A DNA stretch of 64,000 nt from Prostheceraeus crozeri (taxonomy: Eukaryota > Platyhelminthes > Polycladida > Euryleptidae): contig CAJQUW010010466.1 in the NCBI GenBank assembly GCA_907163375.1, positions 1 through 64,000 on the forward strand. The letters run 5' to 3'. How positions within the stretch are numbered: position 1 is the stretch's first letter; every line of letters starts with the position of its first letter. The notes below the pieces were generated by a model. The model was not told where the DNA came from. It did no database searches and saw only the letters and a list, made by a program, of their open reading frames with translations. This document shows, in pieces, positions 51,610 through 62,564 of the stretch. The position numbers were made by a program, and so were the translations under genes.

Positions 51610-53507
51610 AACCCAGAAGTTCACCTGGAGTTTTCCTCGGTATCAACCCACTGAATGACACGTACTTCATCATGGACACTGCAACAAGAAGAATCAGGAA
51701 CTCGAGAAATGTTCGATTCCTCGATAGCTCAGGAAACACTCGGGACGCTCCAACATCGAAAGATGAATTATCTGAAGTCTGCGAATCAGAAGAAGACGAT
51801 TTCTGCACAATTCCTGCGCCGCATAATACAGCTACTCCAAGTAGGCCAAAACGTACAAGAAAGAGCCCCGACAGATTTATCAACCAACATTATGTAAACG
51901 AGACCATGGCCTATTCGACCAATATCCTGTACGATATACCTGATACATACGAAGAAGCAGTCAACTCGACAGAATCAGAAAAATGGAACGAAGCCATGAA
52001 AGAAGAAATTCAGTCTTTAGAAGAAAACGAAACATGGGACCTAACAGAATTACCTGAAGATCAAACCGAAACCAAAGGTAAATGGGTATTTACGAAGAAC
52101 CTAGATACTGAAGGAAATATCATTGGCTACAAAGCGAGATACGTCGCTAAAGGATTTTCACAAATCCAAGGACTCAACTTCGACGAAACATACTCGCCCA
52201 CGACACAGATGACTACAATACGTGCCTTAATGCAAACGGCAGTACAAAACGGTATGCAAGTCCATCAAATGGACGTGAAATCAGCTTACCTTAACGCACC
52301 AATTGATTACAATATTTACTTACAGCAGCCGAAAGGATTTGAGAAAACAAAAGAAAACGGTCATCTTACGTGTCATCTGAAAAAGTCTATATACGGATTA
52401 AAACAGAGCGGCAGAAACTGGAACAATCTTCTTGACACTTATTTCAAAGAACGCGGATTCTCGCAATCGAGAACGGACCCGTGCCTGTACACCAAAACTA
52501 CATCTGAAAGCCCGTATTCCAGCCTATCTCAGAGTAACGACAAAGAACATTATATGATTATTATTATTTGGGTTGACGACATAATCATCACATCGACAAG
52601 CGAACAATTCACCAACGATGTGAAATCTCAGTTACAACAGCGATTTAAGATTGATGATAGAGGACCGATCAACTGGTTTCTGGGCATTCATTTCAAACAT
52701 GATAGAGACAATATATCAATGAATCAATCAGCTTATGTGAAGAGACTTTTACATAAATATGGAATGAACGACTGCAAACCGGTCTCCACTCCTGCTGTCG
52801 AGGGAATACGATTAACGAAAACCGAAGACGAAGTAACTCCTGATTTCAACTACAGAGGACTCATCGGAGGTTTACTTTATCTAAGTCTGTCAACTCGACC
52901 AGATATATCATGGATAGTCTCAAAACTATCACAGTTCTTAAATTCCCCGAGCAATGAACATGTTATGGCAGCGAAGAGAGTACTACGATACCTGAAAGGC
53001 ACAGCAGATTTGAAACTTGTCTATAGCAAGGTACAAGATGGCAATCTATCAGGATTCTCCGATTCAGACTGGGCATCGGATCACGACGACCGACGTTCTA
53101 CTTCAGCCTACTTATTCAAAATATCAGGCAGCAAAAGTCCAATAAGCTGGAAAACGCGAAAACAACCGACAGTCGCGCTCTCTTCGTGTGAAGCAGAATA
53201 TCTTGCGTTAGCAGAGGCAATCAAAGAGGCACAATTCCTTATTCAACTGCTAAATGATTTGAAATGCGAATATCAAGAACTCAAATTATACTGCGATAAT
53301 CAAGGGACAATCACTCTCGCTAAGAATGCCTCACTTCGTCAGAAAACTAAACATATAGACATAAGACACCACTTTATACGTGATTTCATTTGTTCAGGAC
53401 AAGGAACTTTGCAATATATTTCCTCAGATGAAAATGTAGCCGACGCTTTAACTAAGCCTTTAGGACGCATTAAGTTCTCATCTCATGTACATAAACTTTG
53501 TGCTTAG
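51441..53507 (+). CDS. Copia reverse transcriptase and RNase H region
   Basis: RT: KGKWVFTKNLDTEGNI, YKARYVAKGFSQ, QMDVKSAYLNAPI near 52.27 kb, and the catalytic WVDDIIITSTS near 52.57 kb. RNase H: GFSDSDWASDHDDRRST, SSCEAEYLALAEA, YCDNQGTITLAKN and KHIDIRHHFIRD (53.05-53.37 kb). These motifs are intact as read. The region ends just before the purine tract. Confidence 0.92.
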   Translation: MDPPVRYATYIRNRVYQRRTGKTACELFTNRKPNMQNVHKFGSSCTVYDEAHKTKLEPRSSPGVFLGINPLNDTYFIMDTATRRIRNSRNVRFLDSSGNTRDAPTSKDELSEVCESEEDDFCTIPAPHNTATPSRPKRTRKSPDRFINQHYVNETMAYSTNILYDIPDTYEEAVNSTESEKWNEAMKEEIQSLEENETWDLTELPEDQTETKGKWVFTKNLDTEGNIIGYKARYVAKGFSQIQGLNFDETYSPTTQMTTIRALMQTAVQNGMQVHQMDVKSAYLNAPIDYNIYLQQPKGFEKTKENGHLTCHLKKSIYGLKQSGRNWNNLLDTYFKERGFSQSRTDPCLYTKTTSESPYSSLSQSNDKEHYMIIIIWVDDIIITSTSEQFTNDVKSQLQQRFKIDDRGPINWFLGIHFKHDRDNISMNQSAYVKRLLHKYGMNDCKPVSTPAVEGIRLTKTEDEVTPDFNYRGLIGGLLYLSLSTRPDISWIVSKLSQFLNSPSNEHVMAAKRVLRYLKGTADLKLVYSKVQDGNLSGFSDSDWASDHDDRRSTSAYLFKISGSKSPISWKTRKQPTVALSSCEAEYLALAEAIKEAQFLIQLLNDLKCEYQELKLYCDNQGTITLAKNASLRQKTKHIDIRHHFIRDFICSGQGTLQYISSDENVADALTKPLGRIKFSSHVHKLCA

Positions 53508-53510
53508 CTC

Positions 53511-53519
53511 AAGGGGGCG
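53511..53519 (+). other. Copia polypurine tract
   Basis: AAGGGGGCG directly before the 3' LTR, where plus-strand cDNA synthesis begins in LTR elements. Confidence 0.8.
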
Positions 53520-53977
53520 TGTTGGATATGTGATCTAACCCCATGTTGTTTATGCTATTTTTCTCCACGTTTGTATCTCAGTGAATGACAGACTTTTTCA
53601 TGAAATAATGACAATTCACAATACTGACAATCATAGTTAGTAGTGCTGATAGCTAACCATCTGCTATCCATGTTAGAGTGATACATTTTTCCTTTTGTCC
53701 GTGAATCAGAGCAATGTGTAACAGTTTTCTTACAAGTGCGCCGGGATGTGTGTTTTTCTATTAACTTTGATTCGTTGACTACTGTACTCCCGAGCATCTG
53801 CACGCAATATGTTTGTTACGTTTGCATTTGTATTTAAGTAAAGTTCTCACGTCTGCGCAGTGTCACCGTCACCTTTCTCAGAATTGTCTGAGACGAACTC
53901 TGCACAAGCGTGAATATATTACAACTGCTTGTTTTTACTTCCCTGCGAAATTGATGGCCATGTCATCAAACTCAACA
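53520..53977 (+). repeat. Copia 3' LTR
   Basis: 458 bp, about two differences from the 5' LTR, followed by the target duplication GACAG at 53978-53982. Confidence 0.95.
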
Positions 53978-53982
53978 GACAG

Positions 53983-55635
53983 GACCCCGGATTTTGATAG
54001 GACTACGACTCCGGGAGTAAGCCTTAGCAATAGAAAAAAATTAGACCCCCGGCCCACTCTATGCGTTAGGCACCAATATCAATTCACCGGATCCATGGAA
54101 TCAATTATTGCGCCAGACTAATCTAACGCGGGGTGGATTTAGCAGGTCAAATCATCTTAGAATATTCAATGAATATACCGGTTATTGCCTAAAGTACCCA
54201 AATACAAGAGCGCCTTTAGATGTACGTGCCACATGTTCGTGAATCTGCATAAAAAATATCCACGAATGTTGTGGAAATTGGACTTGATGCTTTACATTTT
54301 GCCTTTGATATGCGTAGACATCGCATGTTGTGATGCAGATATTCATGCTTACTTGTATGTTTCATTGAAACATCTTGATATAGAATAATATTATCCGTGA
54401 ATTTGATAGATAACTATCGGTGCTTAATGTAATGAACCATTTAATCATAATATACTCATAGCATCGTGACAGATGATGATCATATCATAGCATAAATGGC
54501 AATCAGTAGATGGATACCAGCTGGGTTACCACTAGCTGAAATCCGAGGTTGACATGGCCACATTCCAAATTTTAAAATTGTCTCTTTGTGAGAGCCAGTC
54601 AAGATGCTCATGAAAATCACCTTCGACAGAAAGTTAATGACTGTCGACGAGAGCAAGCGAGACCTAGACTTTCAAGTGACCCTGAGACACTATCAATAAT
54701 GAGGATCCAATGCATGCGCAAATGGCTTGTATTTGAGAACATGCAACTATGAAATCACTGTCTTCATGTCTCTGTACAAAGTAAAGTAAAGTACGTTCAG
54801 CATGGAAATATGATTTCGCATGTCATGCGTCAATCACTTGCTGCAGCATCATTAATGCCTATAAACAACTCTTTTCAAAGACTTAGAAGAATAACTGAGA
54901 AAATATTCAGTTCATGGAGGCCTTTTCTCAAGAAATCATTTTCAATGCTTACTGAATCTGACGGAATCTTGTATTCATCTTCTCAAATATACTGTTACCT
55001 CAACAACTCTATGGACTGTGCTAATTGGCCCATTGAATCAGAGGAAATTAAATGATTGCTACTGTAACCTTGATTTCATGAGTTAGATACTAACGGGGAG
55101 AATGTCATTCTATTCGATAAATTGTACTATTTTGAGTATATTTGAGTGATATAATGATAGGAAAATATGAACTTAAAGTTTTATGATATGCAAGTATCGT
55201 CTACTTCAAGAAGTCATAATTTGCTTATTTGATTGTTAACACGACGAAGTTGATATTCCAAATTTAGGTATGTAAAGAGGGATTCCCTCTACATATTTGT
55301 AACGATTCAAAATGTTAACCGTAGCCTGGAGTCCCATCATCTTGAAAGGACTCAGACTACGGCCAAAACAATATTTCTCCAGGACTCCGACTTTGCATCC
55401 TTGCCTATGAACTGCCCAAACATTGGACTAAGAAGAAATCGTTTAATTTCAGATTGTATCGAGCATAAGCACCATCTCAACGAAAACGGCCAAATATGAA
55501 AATAAAAGGGAACATATTTTATACGAATAGAAACAGTGCACTAAAACACAAACGCCAATGAAGTTTGTTCCAATGAATTAAAAGCATCATGCCCATTGGT
55601 GTTGATTCTCATTAAGTTTGAATAAATTTGAAAGT
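53983..55635. other. Intron 1 of phosphatase gene B, no further feature
   Basis: Non-coding, AT-rich. A short ORF at 54810-55055 is not recognised and not called. Confidence 0.5.
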
Positions 55636-55686
55636 TTCATTGTACTTCGGCGGTCACAATAATTGTGACCGCCGAAGTACAATGAA
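55636..55686. repeat. Perfect 25-bp palindrome
   Basis: The left arm 55636-55660 starts TTCATTGTACTTCGGCGGTC and is perfectly complementary to 55662-55686, with one base at the centre. It could form a cruciform or a hairpin RNA. Confidence 0.9.
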
Positions 55687-55936
55687 CTCAAAAATTATGT
55701 TGACGTGTTTTATATTTATTATGATTATTTGACAACTACAACTGATGTTGGTGGTGTTGTTGATTGATGAGCCAATTGACGAGTCGCGCTTGTGTAGCTC
55801 ATTCAGTAGGTTAGAGGTCAGGTTAACCTAACCTTGGTCGTTAGTCGAAGGTACCAGCCGCACATCTTTTGCATGGCAATTTGATCTATTGTTTATTTAA
55901 TTTCATTTTTGTTAATTGAAGTGACCCGCTCATGTG

Positions 55937-56363
55937 CACTGTAAACCGTAGACCGACAATTATCCTACAAAATTACTGACATAATCAACCGACGATTGTC
56001 ACCTCCAATATTCTGCGATATCCGACGAATTTTGTAGGTTATCCACCGACATTCGAAACAGATGCTTTGTATACAAATGAACTAAACAAAAACTGTTGAA
56101 TATAGATTCATTTATTCGATTAGTGATTGCTTTGACTTTTGGGCAATCTGTATTGTTGTGTGGCAAAACCATGATTTATTTTGACATAATTTAATGAATT
56201 ACCAACATCTTTGACAAAATTTAAGCTATAATTCATTGCTATTCATTTTGTCGCTTTTTGTCAGATAATTCAGTGGCAATCATCCTACGAGAACTAACAA
56301 TGGCCGACAAAATGGATTTTGTAGGATAAATGTCTATCAATTATCAGTCAACGGTTTACAATG
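55937..56363. mobile_element. MITE with terminal inverted repeats
   Basis: Left CACTGTAAACCGTAGACCGA and, inverted from the right end, CATTGTAAACCGTTGACTGA. Both are followed by ATCCTACAAAAT blocks. 427 bp, no coding. Target duplication unclear. Confidence 0.7.
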
Positions 56364-56554
56364 TGGAATTATATAATTTTGTAATTATTATGAATTTATA
56401 TATAATATACAAAATATAATATATAAAACCTTATAATTAGCAATCATAAAGCTTGCATATTTCATTGTTCCTGTGCCATTATTGTAGTTTTTGCATGTGT
56501 ATACATGTGTATGTATTTACAAAACCATCCTTGAGCGTGAGGCATTCTCTTAGA
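56364..56554. other. AT-rich spacer in intron 1
   Basis: TATA-rich low-complexity sequence between the MITE and the SINE-like stretch; no gene. Confidence 0.4.
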
Positions 56555-56750
56555 TTGTGAGACTACTAAGGCCTATTAACTGAATAACATAAAGTCACTA
56601 AAGATCTAAAGAGAATAATAATGACTAAGTCAGTAAAAGACACCAACACCCTTGATTCCCCGAACGCACTCGCCCGAAACGGGAATTGAACATAAGTCCA
56701 CGGTGGAGACGAGCTCGCACTTTCTTCACTATGGGCCATGCTGACTGTAC
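56555..56750 (-). mobile_element. Probable tRNA-derived SINE
   Basis: The minus strand has TGGCCCATAGTG (polymerase III A-box-like, 56739-56728) and GTTCAATTCCC (B box, matches GTTCRANNCC, ending at 56681) about 45 nt apart, then CGTTTCGGGCG and a unique tail. Spacing and order fit a tRNA-type promoter. The 94-residue ORF across it is a by-product. No tail repeat or target duplication is certain. Confidence 0.45.
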
Positions 56751-58363
56751 CGTAAGTCGAAAGACTTTTGTTGTCATTAAACCGCTGGCGTGGACATGAA
56801 GCTGAACTCAAATTCAAAGCATAATTAGCCAGATCGGAGCGAGACTCCAAGAAATATAGCTGGAGCAGAACGTGCAGTTAAGGAAATATGGTCCGAGCGT
56901 AGAGGAATTGTTCATTTTACACCGCTCCACATCACTGATTCTCATCTAGCACAATTGAAATTATAAAAATAGGAACCAAAAAGATATTAGCCTATATTGC
57001 GTATGTATTAATGTGAGGTTGTATGGATCTAAATTATGGTAATTTAGTGTTCGGATAGCTTTCTGTAAGTTACGGCAATGTTCGTCGACTATCACAGCTT
57101 TTCTCATACAGCAAAAATGTATCATTCTAATTTTAATTTTTCATTTCTCAATGAGTGAGCTACCTCTGTCTCATTAGTGTTCCCACACATTAACAGAGGT
57201 TATTCAAACGTAGAGAATTCACTCGTGTTTATTATTCTGTCTTGTGTATGTGCACGCATGTGGAAGTTATTGTATACATGTGCAAGAATTTTTTGAAAGC
57301 AAATATTAATAATCGAAAGCTATTAAAAAAGCTTCACTTGGCCTATTACATTATTAGTCATTACGATAAAGCTGAAAACTCGTAGGTAATGTTGTAATGT
57401 ACAAAGATCTGACAGAATAATACCGGGGTCATTGTGAACAAGAAATGTTCATTCACAAAAAATGTGCGATGACTCGCCAATCGACGCACAAGCGCACTAT
57501 CTCAGTTGATAGAACAATTGATATAGATAATTAGTGATGTCGTGGGTTAAAAACTCAAGAAAATGCATTTCGATCCAGCTCTCTTCAATTTCAATGTCAG
57601 TATGTTAAAAAAGGGTTTTGAAACCGGTTTTAAAGAACTTTAAGCGGTTATTGCCTAGGTCAGTGATAAAACACTAACAAGGGAAAAGTTAAATTAGGCC
57701 AAACATTTTACTCATAATCTAAAATATCATAAAAACGCAAGGATATACTCGTAGACCGAAGCTAAAAAAATACATTATTCGACCACCTGATAACACAGAA
57801 ATGAAATGAAATAATTCGCTTAGTCGTGGAAAAAGTGCAGTGAATGGGCCCTATACTAAAAACTGGAAATTGAAGTCACTAACAAGTCAAAACATCAACA
57901 ACCATAATGCCTCAATTCTGCAAATCACCCAAACTTAAGTTAATCACGTCACCACCTTCCTCCAGGCAAAATCTCATTTCTCTCACATATTAAACACATT
58001 AGAGCACTTTAAACTCCTCAAATATCACTCAAAACTCCATTATATGCTACTAACAAACCAAAGTTTTTGCGGAGTTTGAAATGCTTTATGGAAGGTGATG
58101 AGATCTTGCATGCAGGAAGGTGCTGATGTGATTGACCTTAGTTTTGGTGGTTTGTAGAATTGAGTCATTGGTTGTTGATATTTTCCCAGGTAGTCATCAG
58201 AAACGCACTGATATTCTAGCAACCCTTAATTAGAATTCTGATAACCCTTTCTTCTATGAAGAACCCATAATATGCTTAAAGATAAAGATAATTATGCTTT
58301 TCAAGTAAGTCTTGCTTTTCATCTTGTAACTGTGGATTTTATAGGATCATCTCTCTCTTCTAG
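56751..58363. other. Intron 1 of phosphatase gene B, right end
   Basis: Non-coding. It ends with a pyrimidine tract and the acceptor CTCTCTCTTCTAG before exon 2. Confidence 0.6.
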
Positions 58364-58580
58364 GGGTGAAGATAAATTCGATGACAGTTGGTGTGGATTC
58401 CAATGTTCAATTTGAAAACTGTTCATCATATGCCACCAAATATAATGTCAATACCAACATCTTCAAGTATGCAAAGGAGGCCGGAATGTCTACAGGAGTT
58501 GTCACAACAACCCCATTAACACATGCGACGCCAGCGTCATCATATGCTCATACTCCAAGCCGATATTGGATGTCAGATAA
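58364..58580 (+). CDS. Alkaline phosphatase gene B, exon 2
   Basis: 217 bp between TTCTAG and GTAAGT. It completes the Gly codon begun in exon 1, so the join reads MLTGVKINSMTVGVDS. It continues with FENCSSYATKYNVNTNIFKY, AKEAGMSTGVVTTTPLTHAT and PASSYAHTPSRYWMSD, which match the segment of animal alkaline phosphatases after the catalytic serine, including the GVVTTT..HATPA block and the Thr/His metal region. It ends in phase 2. The next exon is not visible before 64000. Confidence 0.92.
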
Positions 58581-59652
58581 GTAAGTACCCCATATAACTT
58601 TCAAATGCTCTGTTGCTGTGCAAACGATGAATTCTATCTTTGCCGCAATCACAACAGGCTCTGAAAATAATTCGGCCCACACACCTAAAAAATGTTTGAT
58701 GTATTGTTTAAAATGGGATAAAAATTAGTTTGCACTCTTTCCGGCGTTGGATACGTGACGCCCTGACCCGCGAGATTCAGAACGAAACTTGGTCGGCAGC
58801 GGTCCTTTGTGGCCGATAAAAGAGTTATTTCTGCTCTCTCACGTTTCTTCCCTTACAAAAATCATACATTTAAAGATGATGGCATTATTGAAATGAAAGC
58901 TACGCGATGACTTGTTATTTTTTTATGCCCCCTCGTCAATAATGGGTCAATCTTCATAATCATTAACAAATGTTTTCTCGAATTGATTCAAAAATTTTTT
59001 AAGAGCATTTGAAGGAAAATTATCAAACCGTCAAACTGTCGGAGGACATTGATTTTGCAGCTTATAATTAGATGTTGATCAGCTAAATTTTGCTACATGA
59101 CTTTTCCTCGGACAGTTTTACCAAATGTGAGTTTCAGGACCATTAATAGTCCATTTTGACATGGAACCTTTTAAATGCGTGCATGCATTTGTTCTTTTCA
59201 TCGCTTCAAAATGTATACAAAAATTTGACTAAAGAACTCTCGATAAATCACAGGAATATGTACAAAATTATTGCACAACATGGAACACAAAATTAAAAAC
59301 TTAACATAGATACCAGAAGACACCAACAAATTATAACGTGATCTCTAGATAATCACTCATGTCAGAAAATCTGAAAGGAAACGTTGAAAATACATATTCT
59401 TCAAGAAGCAAACTTACCAAAGACGTAAAAGTTCCACTGTCTTTGGAACTAACTGAATGGAAATCCACTGAAATTCACTTGAAAAGAGTAGGTGCCAAAT
59501 TCGAAGCTTTTTCTGACCAGTCACTTTTGATACAATTTTTCAGAAAGGGGAACGTCTGCAATACTTGCCTTAGAGGCCTTGCAAAATCAGCGTGCTTTTC
59601 ACTTTCATGTAATAAGTCATCATTGCCGGAAATCATTATTTCATTACATTTA
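58581..59652. other. Intron 2 of phosphatase gene B, no other gene
   Basis: Non-coding. A GC-richer patch at 58740-58830 has weak tRNA-like sequence on the minus strand but is not called. The ORF 59359-59847 has no known motif and includes a hairpin. Confidence 0.5.
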
Positions 59653-59722
59653 CTGAAGAAAATTTGTGTGGGGAGAATTAGACTTCTCCTGGTCCATTTC
59701 TCCACACACAAATTTTCTTCAG
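59653..59722. repeat. 70-nt hairpin with 25-bp arms
   Basis: 59653-59677 and 59698-59722 are complementary with about one mismatch (left arm begins CTGAAGAAAATTTGTGTG), loop 20 nt. Size and shape resemble a microRNA precursor, but inverted repeats in transposons look the same. Confidence 0.8.
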
Positions 59723-60199
59723 GAAATATAAATCCATATGCTGCACTAAATATAAGTTATCAAAGCTATTTGTTGAGAAGGCCTTATGCATTTGGCCGTA
59801 TTGACCCAGGTGGATCAAACTTCCAAGTGGCATTTAGTTACAATTGATAACCAATGTGGCTTCAGACGTAATTAGCAGAAACAGAAATTTACGAATATTC
59901 TTAGGTGAAAGCAAAAAGCACCTGGTAAACCGCAACAACGTGTGGCAGAAATTGGTAGCGAAATTGTCTTGCTATACTCTTTAAGTTGTATTCTTCAGAA
60001 AGAAATTGTGATATTTGGGACGATCATTTCTCTTCATTCTCCCCTAATATTTGATATACTGTAGAATCAATATTTAATGACTTGCCCCGGAACCTAAAAC
60101 TAGCTCCGACCCACCTAAACACGAAAACTTGCGACGGAGCTGCGAGGAAGAGGAGGACGAGGTTCTGGACCTGTAACCCCATGAGGGTCCAGTTTATAC

Positions 60200-60510
60200 T
60201 CACGAAGCATATGACGTTGTCTGCTTATTGTTTGAGTCAAATATCACGCCAAGGATTTTCAGCTCTTCTACCAGGGGTATGTTCGACAGATGGATAGGAG
60301 TAAAGCGTGGATAACGTTCAATTGCCAACACTTTGCACTTATTCATATTTAGAGGTAAGTCAACGCTCTCAGACCATTTCAACAGTGAATAATGGACTTC
60401 TTCCACGTGAGCATTCGCTGAATCTACAAAGAGGTGAGAAAGTAGCAAAGTCATCAGCATATTTTACCATTTTACACGGTTTGCCGGATATGTCGAAAGA
60501 ATTTCATTAT
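60200..60510 (-). mobile_element. LINE reverse transcriptase fragment
   Basis: The minus strand reads MVKYADDFATF near 60.46 kb (catalytic box), then LPLNMNKCKVLAIERYP and VEELKILGVIF, the usual RT segment after the active site in LINEs. There is a frame change between the two parts. About 300 bp of a dead copy. Confidence 0.75.
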
Positions 60511-61949
60511 TCATGACTTGCTATCCGAAGAACATTTCAGCTCGCCCTCGAACTCGGAGGCCGAACTCTTCAACTTGACTCCTGACCCTTTTCCGATCCG
60601 CAAGTGCCCGAGACATCTTTCCTCAATTCCCGACCTCAAGGACCTTCCAGCATGGGCGCATAATTTACCAACCAGATAAAGGCATAATGATGATAACAGT
60701 CAGTGGCGTCTTCTCCGTACCTGCGAGGCCTTCGACGCATCCTCAAAAATTATTTACCAACATTTACGAAAATGAAAAGTGTCATCATTCATTTAAATTC
60801 GATAGCTTCTCGTGATAGCTTCCGTCTCAAAATCAGACGCTAACCTCAAGAGTGAACAGTTTTTCAACACGTTCTTGAATCACAGCTGTTTTCTTCGAAC
60901 AATTAGACACACAAGCTAGTCGTGTGTTCAGACGGAGCACTGATGTCAGACAGCGAAAAAGAGTTGTGTGCGTGTGAGGCAGTAAGCGCACGCGCCCGCT
61001 TAAATGTTGGCTTTCCCGATAGACATGATGCTTTGCCTTCTCCAATTTTTGCAATGAAATTCTACGTAATTCTTGATCGAGGCGCGGTGCCTAAATATAG
61101 TAAGGGAAGCGCAACCCAATTGTTCCCAGCTTCGCTTAATGTGAGAGAGGCCAATACGTCGACAGTGACAGATGGATGACGTTCAGACAAGACTGCGATC
61201 AGATGATGAGCGTTCTCCAATGAATGCAGAGTAATGCATCTGACTCGAACACCCAGATTCGGTAGAATTCCATAATTTGCTTTTACGTGATTGATGTGAC
61301 ACTATGTTTATTACTGCAGATGAGATCAAAAACACGCTTTTCGTCGGAAGGGAATACATTGAAAAGATGACAGTCGTCAAAGCAAGGTAGGCCAACACCT
61401 GTTATAAAATGAAAGTACTCACTGAGAAAAAAATAAGAAATACTACACAAGACATTTTAATGCATCAAATTTCAAACAAGTGAGTGACTGACCAGCCGTG
61501 AGAAACACAGAAAACTGTTGGCCTGGCCTCCTTTTTCTCGAGAAAATGTGGTCTCAGCTCCTAGCGACATGAGCAATCACTTCTCATGTGCACATTCACT
61601 TTGCCTTAAAAAATGTTCGGGATATTGTTATCAAAAATTCAGCTTTTATGAAAATTAATGTTGCAACATAAAAGTGTTTGGTATAGAAATAGTATTCCAA
61701 TGCCGAGTGAAGGCCTATGGTCTGAGAGCACGCGACGCCACTGATAACAGTGTTGATTCCGAATAGCTCGACGATTCCACAACTTCACCCAACACCTCCC
61801 ACTCTAAAAGTCTCACTGCAGCCAATTAATGGGGCCTATTTTACCGAAGCATTCGACCGCAATTGTTACATAGGACCCCTCTACTGAGAAGCCCTTCCCT
61901 TATTCTTTGGAAGAGCAATCAGTACTGCGTAAATCTATTGAGCAATTCC
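60511..61949. other. No recognisable gene
   Basis: Non-coding sequence; short frames appear random. Confidence 0.5.
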
Positions 61950-62543
61950 AAACTCAAGTAATTACCGCATAGGCAAAACATGACCCTTATCTATGATATC
62001 CCTTCACTATACCCAAAACTGGATGGAACCGAGCGTTTTTAGTTGGCTTTTCTCATCTAGTCAAACAACTACCAGTTCTTCTCATTTACCTCCTAACATT
62101 TACTTCAGTCCAACGACATCAGATAACATCAAGACGAGCAATGGCAACTCGTGTTGACTTTACACAGGCCTTTTTCTCGGTATCCTTGAATAGATAGGTG
62201 AGACACATTACTGCTTTCCGATTTCAAAAACAGAATGTTTTGCTTCACACTACTCCCGATGGGAATCGCCATTAGCTGCAGAAAATCAAAGTGACTGCTC
62301 AAAGACATCATTCAGCCGAATTGACAAGAACTAGTCGTGAGATGGGTGCATGTCGATGACTTCTGGGTCATCGCCAGAAGACGGCTGAATCATAAATTGC
62401 GGCGCCGATTGTTATCATATATGCAATCAAAGAATTTCATGCTTAATGTCGGCAAGTCTAAACTTTGTCCTATGCTACATCAAAGGTGGATTATGTCGCC
62501 TTTGAATCGATATTTCCAAAAGCATTTTCATCTTCCTCAATAA
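61950..62543 (+). mobile_element. Retroelement reverse transcriptase relic
   Basis: Plus-strand readings include MATRVDFTQAFFSVSLN near 62.14 kb (RT motif with the first Asp) and WVHVDDFWVIARRRLNHKLR near 62.35 kb (Asp pair), then LNVGKSKLCPM. This is the order of an RT of DIRS, LTR or related type; the class is not certain. Old, broken in several places. Confidence 0.55.
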
Positions 62544-62564
62544 GTCTGTAAAGCATCAGATCAG

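Larger units (their letters stand above)
48952..53977 (+). mobile_element. Copia (Ty1/Copia) LTR retrotransposon, near-complete and recent
   Basis: A 5026-bp element with two 458-bp LTRs starting TGTTGG and ending CAACA, a tRNA primer site, gag, protease, integrase, reverse transcriptase, RNase H, a purine tract and a 5-bp target duplication. The domain order with integrase before RT is that of Copia. The LTRs differ at about two of 458 positions, so the insertion is very recent. It looks nearly whole, with about two breaks. It lies in intron 1 of phosphatase gene B, in the gene's orientation. Confidence 0.95.

Noticed and set aside
56566-56850. 94-residue minus-strand ORF as a protein
   Set aside because: It overlaps the tRNA-like boxes and has no protein motif.
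58740-58830. Second tRNA-derived SINE on the minus strand
   Set aside because: The B-box-like sequence is imperfect and no A box could be placed.
59359-59847. 162-residue ORF as a gene or phosphatase exon
   Set aside because: No similarity to the phosphatase or other families; part of it is made by a hairpin.
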